From contig CALEJY010000144.1 of NCBI GenBank assembly GCA_937898445.1, forward strand, positions 1 through 14,023: a stretch of DNA of 14,023 bases. The letters run 5' to 3'. Below the pieces are notes generated by a model. That model was not told where the DNA came from and did no database searches. It saw only the letters and a program-made list of their open reading frames with translations. The position numbers and the translations under genes are program-made. Positions 7,838 through 14,023 of the stretch are shown one piece after another. This DNA is from an uncultured Candidatus Melainabacteria bacterium (GTDB lineage: Bacteria; Cyanobacteriota; Vampirovibrionia; Gastranaerophilales; Gastranaerophilaceae). Numbering within the stretch: the first letter of the stretch is position 1; each line of letters starts with the position of its first letter.

Positions 7838-10800
7838 ATGAAACTAAAATTTAAACATCAAAAATTTCAATCAGACGCAGCAAAAGCGGTTGTTGATATA
7901 TTTACAGGTCAACCTTGTTTTTCTCCAACATCTTATATGATGGATATGGGATTTACCAAATCCGGTGATAACCAAATTAGTCAAACATCGTTGCTTAATT
8001 ATACTGGATTTTGCAACCATACAATAGTTCCAAACTTAAACAGAAACATAATTATAGACAACATGCAAAAAATCCAACGATTAAACCAACTTGAACCATC
8101 AAAAGAACTTATCAACGGATATAACCTAACTGTTGAAATGGAAACAGGTACAGGTAAAACTTATACTTACATAAAAACAATGTTTGAACTAAACAAGCAC
8201 TATGGTTGGAGCAAATTTATTATTGTTGTTCCAAGTATTGCGATTAGAGAAGGAGTTTATAAAACCTTTAACATAACGCAAGAACATTTTGCTGAAGAAT
8301 ACGGCAAGAAAATAAAATTCTTTATCTACAATTCAGATAAATTACCCGAAATAGAACATTTTGCAAATGATGGTGGGCTTAATGTAATGATTATCAACTC
8401 ACAAGCTTTTAATACCCGTAGTAAAAACGCTCGTAGAATTTATATGAAGTTAGACAGTTTCCGCAGTAGAAGACCAATTGATGTAATTGCAAAAACTAAC
8501 CCAATCCTTATTATTGATGAACCGCAATCCGTTGAAGGAAAAGTAACAAAGGAAAAGCTAATTGAGTTCAACCCACTTATTACACTTCGATATTCTGCTA
8601 CTCCAAAAGAAAAATATAATTTGGTTTACAGACTAGATGCTGTAGAAGCTTATAACAAAAAACTTGTCAAAAAAATTGCAGTAAAAGGCGTTACTATTCA
8701 AGGTAGCGATGCAACAAACGGCTATTTATACCTACAAAATATAAATTTATACAAAGACAAAGCACCTATGGCAAACATCGAATTTGACAAAAAAGGCACA
8801 AACAAAATTCGTAAAGATAGCAAACTTTTAAAAGAAGGTGACAATCTATATCCTTTATCTGGCGAGTTAGACGAATACAAAAACAATTATATTATTACCA
8901 AAATTGACGGCAGAGATAACTCCGTAACATTTTTAAATGGAACAAAGATTTTTGTCGGTAATGTCTTAGGTGAAGAAAATGAAGACCAAATAAGACGTAT
9001 TCAAATCAGAGAAACTATACTTGCACACATAGAAAAAGAACGTAAATTATTCTACAAAGGCATAAAAGTTTTATCATTATTCTTTATTGATGAAGTCGCA
9101 AAATATAAGCAATATGATGAATCAAACAACGAACTAAACGGTATTTATGCTGATATGTTTGAAGAAGAATATGAAAATATTATGAACGAACTTCAAATAA
9201 AATTCGGCGAAGATGATTACATCAGATATTTAAAAGGAATTTCCGCAAAAAGTACACATGCCGGTTATTTCTCAATCGATAAAAAAAGTAAAAAAATAAT
9301 CAATTCAACCGAAGATAAAAAAGAAGGTGGTTCAAACGATGTCGACGCTTTTGATTTAATCATGAGAAACAAAGAAAGATTACTAAGTTTTGACGAACCT
9401 GTTAGATTTATCTTTTCACACTCTGCGCTTAGAGAAGGTTGGGACAATCCAAACGTATTCCAAATTTGTACACTTAGAAAAACAAACAGTACAGATAAAA
9501 AACGTCAAGAAATTGGTCGTGGTTTAAGGCTTTGCGTAAACCAAAACGGCGAAAGAATGGATTCTAGCAAACTAGGTGAAACTGTTCACGATATAAATGT
9601 TTTAACCGTAATTGCGAATGAAAGTTATGCTAGTTTTACAGAAAAATTACAATCTGAAATTGCAGAAATCACAACCGATAGACCACAAGAGGTTAATGAA
9701 AAGCTATTTGAAGGCAAACTAATAACAAATGCAGATGGCGAAGAACAGACTATTGACATTGATTTAGCTAAAAGAATACATAATTCATTTATTCGAAACA
9801 ATTATATTGATGACGATAACAAACTTACTGAAACTTACTATGAAGCTCAAAAAACAGGAAACATTGCTCTACCTGAAAATCTTGTAGGATATGAAGCTTC
9901 AATTATAAAAATTGTAGATATGATTTACAACCCAAATACAATGGCTCCTGAAAATTTGAACGAAAGCAAACCTAAACTTGAAATTGATAAAGAGAAATTA
10001 AACAAAAAAGAATTTCAAGAATTATGGAAAAGAATTAACACAAAAACCGCTTACGTTGTAAATTTTGAAACAAATGAGTTAATAGAAAAATCAATAAAAT
10101 CAATTGATAAAAATCTAGCAGTAACAAGGTTGTATTCAGTAATCCAAACAGGCTCTATGGATAAAATTGATTCAAAAGAAGCGCTAGAAAAAGGAACAGC
10201 TTTTGATAACGAAAAAGTTTACAAAGAAGATATAAAAACTTTATCCTGCGGAATTAAATATGACTTAATTGGTAAAATTGTTGAAGAAACAAAACTTACA
10301 CGTAAATCCGTTGTAAAAATTTTACAAGGTATTCAATCAGAAACATTCAACCAATTTAAAATAAACCCAGAAGATTTTATTATTAAAGTTTCTAACTTGA
10401 TAAACGAAGAAAAGGCAACTGTTATTATAGAACATATCACATATAACAAATTGGAAGAAGCTTATCAAACTGATATCTTTGCCGAACCTGAGATGAAAAC
10501 AATTACAAACAAAAATTCACTTCCTGTTGAAAAGAATTTATACAATTACCTTGTATATGATTCTGAGGTTGAAAAAGAGTTTGGTGAAGATTTGGATAAA
10601 AACACAGATGTTTCAGTCTATGTAAAACTTCCAAAAGGATTTTATATTAACACTCCGGTTGGACATTACAACCCCGATTGGGCAATCGCATTTAATGAAG
10701 GCTCAGTAAAACATGTTTATTTTGTTGCGGAAACAAAAGGTTCAATGAGTTCTCTACAACTAAAACCAATTGAACAAGCCAAAATAAATTGTGCAAGAGA

Positions 10801-10885
10801 ACATTTTAAAACAATTAGCTCAGATAGTGTTCAATATGATGTTGTAGACAATTATCAGTCACTACTTGATAAAATCATGAGGTAA
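7838..10885 (+). CDS. res: Type III restriction endonuclease subunit (Res), DEAD-like helicase-nuclease
   Basis: A 1015-residue ATP-dependent restriction subunit acting with Mod. Visible motifs in order: Walker A ETGTGKT (102-108); motif Ia FIIVVPSIAIREG; motif II DEPQ (227-230), the variant characteristic of type III Res; motif III YSATP (252-256); motif V SALREGWDNP; motif VI QEIGRGLRL (557-565). Near the C-terminus PDW (D947) followed by ETKG (E965, K967) forms the PD-(D/E)XK nuclease site. The catalytic set is complete, so Res looks active. It would translocate or slide from an unmethylated site and cut when two complexes meet, as described for EcoP1I/EcoP15I. Start ATG has GGGAGG (7825-7830) seven bases upstream, overlapping the mod stop codon, so the pair is translationally linked. 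The length is close to EcoP15I Res (about 970). Confidence 0.95.
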   Translation: MKLKFKHQKFQSDAAKAVVDIFTGQPCFSPTSYMMDMGFTKSGDNQISQTSLLNYTGFCNHTIVPNLNRNIIIDNMQKIQRLNQLEPSKELINGYNLTVEMETGTGKTYTYIKTMFELNKHYGWSKFIIVVPSIAIREGVYKTFNITQEHFAEEYGKKIKFFIYNSDKLPEIEHFANDGGLNVMIINSQAFNTRSKNARRIYMKLDSFRSRRPIDVIAKTNPILIIDEPQSVEGKVTKEKLIEFNPLITLRYSATPKEKYNLVYRLDAVEAYNKKLVKKIAVKGVTIQGSDATNGYLYLQNINLYKDKAPMANIEFDKKGTNKIRKDSKLLKEGDNLYPLSGELDEYKNNYIITKIDGRDNSVTFLNGTKIFVGNVLGEENEDQIRRIQIRETILAHIEKERKLFYKGIKVLSLFFIDEVAKYKQYDESNNELNGIYADMFEEEYENIMNELQIKFGEDDYIRYLKGISAKSTHAGYFSIDKKSKKIINSTEDKKEGGSNDVDAFDLIMRNKERLLSFDEPVRFIFSHSALREGWDNPNVFQICTLRKTNSTDKKRQEIGRGLRLCVNQNGERMDSSKLGETVHDINVLTVIANESYASFTEKLQSEIAEITTDRPQEVNEKLFEGKLITNADGEEQTIDIDLAKRIHNSFIRNNYIDDDNKLTETYYEAQKTGNIALPENLVGYEASIIKIVDMIYNPNTMAPENLNESKPKLEIDKEKLNKKEFQELWKRINTKTAYVVNFETNELIEKSIKSIDKNLAVTRLYSVIQTGSMDKIDSKEALEKGTAFDNEKVYKEDIKTLSCGIKYDLIGKIVEETKLTRKSVVKILQGIQSETFNQFKINPEDFIIKVSNLINEEKATVIIEHITYNKLEEAYQTDIFAEPEMKTITNKNSLPVEKNLYNYLVYDSEVEKEFGEDLDKNTDVSVYVKLPKGFYINTPVGHYNPDWAIAFNEGSVKHVYFVAETKGSMSSLQLKPIEQAKINCAREHFKTISSDSVQYDVVDNYQSLLDKIMR

Positions 10886-10887
10886 CT

Positions 10888-11085
10888 ATGCGTGGATTTG
10901 TAACTGTTATACTATTACTCCGATTTCTATTTACCAACCCGATTGGTATAGCTATTCTTATACTTTTTTGGATTGGAATGAGTTGTAATTCGGAGTTCAT
11001 AACAGATATCACAAGTAGTATTGGAGCATTTTTAATAATTGTTGCTATAATTATTGGTATAATCAACTTTTTTAGACAATTCTAA
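10888..11085 (+). CDS. Small two-helix membrane protein coupled to res
   Basis: A 65-residue protein of unrecognised family with two hydrophobic segments: about residues 3-29 (VTVILLLRFLF through AILILFWIGM) and 41-60 (ITSSIGAFLIIVAIIIGII). It is most likely an inner-membrane hairpin. The ATG starts two bases after the res stop, and its ribosome-binding site GAGG (10879-10882) lies inside the last codons of res, so expression would follow res closely. That makes it a candidate sixth member of the defence operon, for instance a membrane-anchored effector or an anchor, but there is no direct evidence; it may also be an unrelated small gene. Confidence 0.6.
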   Translation: MRGFVTVILLLRFLFTNPIGIAILILFWIGMSCNSEFITDITSSIGAFLIIVAIIIGIINFFRQF

Positions 11086-11131
11086 AATGAACATCTTTAA
11101 ACCATAATCGTTCTAATATTAGGAGAAAATT

Positions 11132-11545
11132 ATGAAAAAACTTTTTGCATTTATATTTGTTTCTTTGTTATTGACAGGCAGTGCATTTGCAGCTAACACC
11201 TACAACCAATACGGCAGTAAAACAGGCTCGTATAGAACAAACGGCTCTACAACCACAACTTATGACAGATACGGTTCACGCACAGGAACTTACAAAACCA
11301 ACGGTAATACGACAACAAAATACGACCAGTACGGTTCTAAGCAAGGCACAATCAAAAAGACATCATCTGGCTACACAACATACAATAAATATGGCTCTAA
11401 GACAGGTAGTTACAAAACAAATTCCAACGGGACAACTACATCTTATGACAAGTACGGCAGAAAAACTGGCTCATTTAAAACCGATTCCACAGGTAAAACA
11501 ACCCAATACGACCGCTACGGTAGAAAAGTTGGAAGTTTTAAATAA
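11132..11545 (+). CDS. Exported YDxYG-repeat protein
   Basis: A 137-residue protein with a clear Sec signal peptide (KK, hydrophobic core, cleavage after AFA near residue 20-21). The mature part is almost entirely repeats of 20-21 residues with consensus YDxYGxKTGSYKTNxxGTTT, starting at Tyr24, 44, 64, 84, 105 and 126; the last is partial and ends in GSFK. It has no cysteines, and is basic and rich in Tyr, Gly, Thr, Lys and Ser, which suggests a repetitive cell-surface or periplasmic fibre-like fold similar in style to other short beta-repeat proteins. The function is unknown. Ribosome-binding site AGGAG (11121-11125) is six bases before ATG. It is 46 bp after the membrane-protein gene, and may have its own promoter; no clear one was found. 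Confidence 0.8.
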   Translation: MKKLFAFIFVSLLLTGSAFAANTYNQYGSKTGSYRTNGSTTTTYDRYGSRTGTYKTNGNTTTKYDQYGSKQGTIKKTSSGYTTYNKYGSKTGSYKTNSNGTTTSYDKYGRKTGSFKTDSTGKTTQYDRYGRKVGSFK

Positions 11546-11550
11546 TATAT

Positions 11551-11574
11551 CATGGGAACTTATAAGTTCTCATG
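11551..11574 (+). terminator. Possible transcription terminator hairpin
   Basis: CATGGGAACTTA is followed directly by TAAGTTCTCATG, a palindrome of 12-bp arms with a single G:T wobble, starting five bases after the stop of the repeat-protein gene. It would fold into a stable RNA hairpin at the operon end. No T-run follows (the next bases are CCTGATTTCG), so it is not a classical intrinsic terminator and might instead be a protein site or an RNA-end stabiliser. Confidence 0.45.
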
Positions 11575-11732
11575 CCTGATTTCGTTATACAACATTCGTT
11601 ATTACAAAACTTTCAAACACATTTCCACAACTACACAAAATAAGTAAGTTTTGGAAGTGTATTTCCATCTTTTATATTTCAAGCATTTATCACCTAGCCA
11701 AGTAACTTTTACCAACAAATCTTACAAATTTT

Positions 11733-11745
11733 GATAGGGGGTATC
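11733..11745. promoter_or_regulatory. G-tract palindrome resembling CsoR/RcnR-type operator
   Basis: GATAGGGGGTATC has GATA/TATC arms around five Gs. Metal- and formaldehyde-sensing CsoR/RcnR/FrmR repressors bind AT-flanked G tracts of this kind. There is no gene for such a regulator or metal transporter in the window and a promoter match is weak, so the reading is tentative. Confidence 0.15.
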
Positions 11746-11813
11746 ATAAGTAAAAAGTACAGGCATGGGTCTATAATTAATTAAATCAAATTTGAAACAA
11801 ATTTAATCTATTT

Positions 11814-11915
11814 TTTACTGGCTCACTACTGGCTCATAAAATTTAAACAAATTTATTGAAACCCAATAACCATAACACTTTCCGTATAATATTTACTGGC
11901 TCATCACTGGCTCAC
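11814..11915 (+). repeat. Two pairs of ACTGGCTCA repeats with 11-bp period
   Basis: ACTGGCTCA occurs at 11817-11825, 11828-11836, 11895-11903 and 11906-11914. Within each pair the copies are exactly 11 bp apart, about one DNA turn, and both pairs are preceded by TTT. The pairs are 78 bp apart. This phasing is typical of sites for a protein binding one face of the helix, such as recombinase arm sites or iterons. Confidence 0.6.
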
Positions 11916-12067
11916 GGATATTCAATTTATAAATAATGTTTTTATTTTCTCCAGCTGATACAAAAATACTTGAAAGTTCATTTCCATAACTATGCGATTT
12001 TGTCAAGTTTTTGAAATCTAATTCCATTTTTATTTTGTAAAGTTTTTATATTTGCGTAACTAATAGA

Positions 12068-12099
12068 TTGACAATATTGTAGGTTTAGCCTATAATATT
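12068..12099 (+). promoter_or_regulatory. Sigma-70 promoter and operator of the toxin-antitoxin operon
   Basis: TTGACA (12068-12073) and TATAAT (12091-12096) are both perfect and separated by 17 bases. An inverted repeat with arms AATATTGTAGG (12073-12083) and CCTATAATATT (12089-12099), 10 of 11 matching with a 5-base spacer, covers the spacer and the -10 box. Binding by the HTH antitoxin or toxin-antitoxin complex would block polymerase, which is the usual autoregulation of such operons. Transcription should start near 12103, leaving only about ten leader bases before the ATG. Confidence 0.8.
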
Positions 12100-12112
12100 A
12101 ATTAGAAACAAT

Positions 12113-12451
12113 ATGGAAAAACAAATCAGATATTACTATGATATTAATAACAACTGTCCATATCTTGACTGGTATAACAAACTTGATAAATCACTACAGC
12201 TACGAGTAGACAAAAGAATTGACAAGTTAAAAAGTGGAGTATATGGCGATAGCAAACCATTACAAAAATCTGAATTATCAGAAATTCGTATGGACTTTGG
12301 CAAAGGCTACCGTATTTATTACTACGATTTAGACGAAGTTGTAATTTTATTTATTGGCGGTTCTGAAAAGAAAGACCAAAAACAAGTAGTAAAACAATGC
12401 AACAAGTATTTTAAAGATTATTGTGAAAGGACTAATTATGACCTTAACTAA
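12113..12451 (+). CDS. RelE/HigB-type toxin (phage Gp49-like family)
   Basis: A 112-residue toxin of the type II addiction-module killer family related to RelE/HigB mRNA interferases. Family pattern: an N-terminal YYD strand, CPYLDWYNKLDKSLQLRVDKRIDKL helices (residues 15-39), GVYGDSKPL, then ELSEIRMDFGKGYRIYYY (54-71) and VVILFIGGSEKKDQKQ. Basic residues in the IRMDFGKGYR strand would contact RNA. Such toxins cleave mRNA on the ribosome when the antitoxin is degraded. The gene comes first, as is usual for this family, and overlaps the antitoxin gene by 14 bp. No strong ribosome-binding site precedes ATG 12113, and the leader is very short, so its translation may be kept low. Confidence 0.88.
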   Translation: MEKQIRYYYDINNNCPYLDWYNKLDKSLQLRVDKRIDKLKSGVYGDSKPLQKSELSEIRMDFGKGYRIYYYDLDEVVILFIGGSEKKDQKQVVKQCNKYFKDYCERTNYDLN

Positions 12452-12794
12452 AGCTCAAATTGAATACCTTGAAAAAGCACCAAATTGGGAAGATGAACAA
12501 ATAAAACATCTTCAAGACCCTGAATATCAACGAGGCTGGTTAGAACTTACATTAAGCGAGTTTCTAGAAGATGGAAATATTGAAACTTTTATCAGATGTC
12601 TAACTTACGTTGTAAAAGCTCGTGTAAAATCTAGCAGTCGAGGTGAAATCAGCAGATTAGCAAGAGAACTAAATATCGACCGTAGCAATTTGTCTGAAAT
12701 TGTAAATGGAGATAAACAACCTCGTTTGGAAACTGCATTTAAGTTACTAAATGGGCTTGGTTATAAATACGATATTAAGCTTAAATCTGCCTAA
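12438..12794 (+). CDS. HTH-type antitoxin partner (addiction-module antidote family)
   Basis: A 118-residue antitoxin. The N-terminal half (DPEYQRGWLELTLSEFLEDG, then IETFIRCLTYVVKAR) matches the antidote family paired with Gp49-like toxins and should bind the toxin. Residues about 69-108 form an XRE-like helix-turn-helix: ISRLARELNIDRSNLSEIVNG then PRLETAFKLLNGLGY, expected to bind the operator at 12073-12099. ATG 12438 was chosen because AAAGGA (12426-12431) lies six bases upstream; an upstream GTG at 12423 would have no such site. The start lies within the toxin gene, coupling the two. A strong site here and a weak one on the toxin would favour an excess of antitoxin. Confidence 0.88.
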   Translation: MTLTKAQIEYLEKAPNWEDEQIKHLQDPEYQRGWLELTLSEFLEDGNIETFIRCLTYVVKARVKSSSRGEISRLARELNIDRSNLSEIVNGDKQPRLETAFKLLNGLGYKYDIKLKSA

Positions 12795-12826
12795 GTCATT
12801 TTTGTTATTCAACAACCAGTCCTAAA

Positions 12827-12848
12827 ATTTGCTCACAATTTGCTCACA
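12827..12848 (+). repeat. Perfect 11-bp tandem repeat ATTTGCTCACA, two copies
   Basis: Copies at 12827-12837 and 12838-12848 are identical. The core GCTCA and the 11-bp period are shared with the ACTGGCTCA pairs at 11817-11914 on the other side of the toxin-antitoxin operon. Confidence 0.65.
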
Positions 12849-12851
12849 TTA

Positions 12852-12880
12852 TATCTAAAAAGTATAAAATTTTTAGGATA
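12852..12880. repeat. AT-rich inverted repeat after the antitoxin gene
   Basis: TATCTAAAAA (12852-12861) and TTTTTAGGATA (12870-12880) pair with one bulged base around an 8-base loop. It might be a weak transcription end between the toxin-antitoxin operon and the convergent CLC gene, but the stem is nearly all A:T. Between here and 12990 nothing else was recognised. Confidence 0.25.
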
Positions 12881-12990
12881 TATAAAAATTGGGAAGCCTG
12901 TAAAAGCTTTATATATCAACGATTTTAGAAATCTGAAAAATATAATAAAGTCATTTATTAATTTCAAATCTTGTCATCCCGATTTTTATT

Positions 12991-14023
12991 TTATATCGCC
13001 TTATTTATGTCTTGTCGGGTAATTAAGCCTTTGATTTTGTTATTTTTATCCACAACCACCAAGCATTGTGCGTTATTTGAATGCAATCTAAAATATGCAA
13101 TATACAAATTTTCAGAAGGTTCTATGGTTATAGGAGATGGGTTCATCAACTTATTAATTTCGGCATTCGTATCAACTCCCTGAAAAATCGCATCTTCCAT
13201 ATCGGATTTTGTAATCAATCCTAACAACTTATTTTTATCATTTCTGACAGGGTAAGTCTTGAAAGAATAATCTTTAACCCTCTCTTGAGCCTCTCGAATT
13301 GTCATATTTGAAGAAAAACATACCAAATCTGTTTTCATATAATTTTTTACCAACAACCCACTCAAAAGTTTTGCCTCAGGAGATTTAACCTGATTTACAA
13401 TCAAAGAAGCATATATCGGTCTATGATTTAGTTTTTCGGCTACCAAATCTGCAATTGCAGCACTCAACATAATCGGTAAAATATGCGTATATCCAGCCGT
13501 CATCTCAAATACCATTACAACGGCAGTAATCGGAGTTCTTGCAACAGAAGCCAGAAACGCTCCCATACCAATCATTGCCATCACAACAACATCAACGTGA
13601 AATCCGAACATATTAAATACAGATGCGACAATATACCCTAAAAAAGATCCTAACATCAACATTGGTAAAAATATTCCGCCAGCAGCTCCGGATCCGAAAC
13701 AAAACGGAGTTACAAAAAATTTCACTGCAAACACCAAAACAACAACCGGCAAAGCTAATTTATGCTGCAACAACAAATCTACAGACAAATTCCCAGAACC
13801 CAATACATACGGAATAAAAATACCAATTACCCCAATTCCAAATCCCGCAATCGCAGGTTTCAACCAATTTGGAATTTTATCCATTTTTTCAAAAAGTTCA
13901 TTGTTTTTATATATTACTTTTGCAAAAACAACCCCTAAAAATCCTGCAACAATTCCCAAAATAATACAAACAGAAATCCCCTCAAAAGATAAATCATGAG
14001 TAATATAAGGAATTGTAAAAGAC
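12991..14023 (-). CDS. CLC chloride channel/antiporter with two CBS domains (5' end outside window)
   Basis: The frame is open from the right edge of the window (first visible residues SFTIPYITHDLSF) to TAA at 12991-12993, so only the C-terminal 343 or so residues of a protein usually 500-600 long are present. Membrane part: GSGAAGGIFLPMLMLGSF (about 13645-13700) carries the GxFxP chloride-site motif, followed by ARTPITAVVMVFEMTAG and a Tyr in HRPIY that matches the conserved chloride-coordinating tyrosine of CLC-ec1. The external gating glutamate lies outside the window. The last 115 residues (12994-13345) are a CBS pair ending in GLITKSDMEDAI and GLITRQDINKAI, likely binding nucleotides to regulate transport. 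It moves chloride across the inner membrane, probably in exchange for protons. This is ordinary housekeeping DNA and marks the edge of the accessory region. Confidence 0.93.
   Translation of the reverse strand, partial: SFTIPYITHDLSFEGISVCIILGIVAGFLGVVFAKVIYKNNELFEKMDKIPNWLKPAIAGFGIGVIGIFIPYVLGSGNLSVDLLLQHKLALPVVVLVFAVKFFVTPFCFGSGAAGGIFLPMLMLGSFLGYIVASVFNMFGFHVDVVVMAMIGMGAFLASVARTPITAVVMVFEMTAGYTHILPIMLSAAIADLVAEKLNHRPIYASLIVNQVKSPEAKLLSGLLVKNYMKTDLVCFSSNMTIREAQERVKDYSFKTYPVRNDKNKLLGLITKSDMEDAIFQGVDTNAEINKLMNPSPITIEPSENLYIAYFRLHSNNAQCLVVVDKNNKIKGLITRQDINKAI

Larger units (their letters stand above)
11546..12112. other. Long intergenic region with short repeats, no gene seen
   Basis: No coding frame with a plausible start and product was found on either strand. 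The stretch holds a hairpin after the repeat-protein gene, a G-tract palindrome near 11733, a 14-mer CATTTCCAyAACTA at 11620-11633 and again at 11981-11994 with one mismatch, two pairs of ACTGGCTCA repeats, and the promoter of the toxin gene at the right end. It could be a recombination or insertion boundary. Confidence 0.6.

Noticed and set aside
1937..10885. DISARM or BREX system
   Set aside because: DISARM needs drmA, drmB and drmC and BREX needs PglZ and BrxC; none is present. A PLD-like domain and SNF2-type helicase alone are not enough.
11181..11579. 132-codon frame on the + strand
   Set aside because: It is the shifted frame of the repeat-protein gene; repeats keep it open, but only the other frame has a signal peptide and ribosome-binding site.
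11817..12848. CRISPR array
   Set aside because: The repeats are 9-11 bp, occur only in pairs with no regular spacers, and no cas gene is present.
12965..12984. Terminator hairpin near the end of the CLC gene (AAATC/GATTT)
   Set aside because: The stem has only five A:T-rich pairs around a ten-base loop; too weak to call.

Overview
The window is AT-rich bacterial DNA (standard code, ATG/GTG/TTG starts, mostly clear Shine-Dalgarno sites). Its centre is a defence-type operon; a stable chromosomal gene, cut by the window edge, lies on the right. The source is probably an uncultured or gut-type low-GC bacterium. The XRE regulator and the YDxYGxxTG-repeat secreted protein remind me of Gastranaerophilales/Melainabacteria-like genomes, but this is an impression and not proof; a Firmicute is also possible.

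Layout. 1-333: no gene supported, promoter-like sequence at its right end. 334-1323 (+): a 329-residue protein of unknown family with a possible HNH-like histidine cluster and a C-terminal helix-turn-helix. 1466-1786 (-): XRE-family regulator, divergent from the operon. 1787-1936: shared control region with several palindromes. 1937-10885 (+): extended type III restriction-modification cassette, made of a PLD-like/SNF2-type helicase (broken by a frameshift just after its DESH box), a DUF4391 protein, a type III Mod methyltransferase and a type III Res translocase-nuclease. A 65-residue two-helix membrane protein follows Res with only 2 bp between stop and start. 11132-11545 (+): exported protein made of about six YDxYG repeats. 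11546-12112: non-coding, rich in short direct and inverted repeats. 12113-12794 (+): HigB/RelE-type toxin and HTH antitoxin behind a textbook sigma-70 promoter covered by an 11-bp-arm operator. 12991-14023 (-): C-terminal part of a CLC chloride channel/antiporter with two CBS domains, running off the window.

How it works together. Mod should methylate an adenine (or cytosine N4) in an asymmetric site, and Res, with Mod, should cut unmodified DNA after ATP-driven movement. The PLD-helicase and DUF4391 protein sit first in the operon and are probably an accessory module of the same defence system. The divergent XRE protein is well placed to control its timing. The frameshift, and a second broken small ORF between DUF4391 and mod, suggest that the cassette is decaying, contains assembly errors, or uses recoding. 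The toxin-antitoxin pair and the phased repeats around it point to a mobile or recently acquired region, but no integrase, transposase, tRNA or clear att site is visible.
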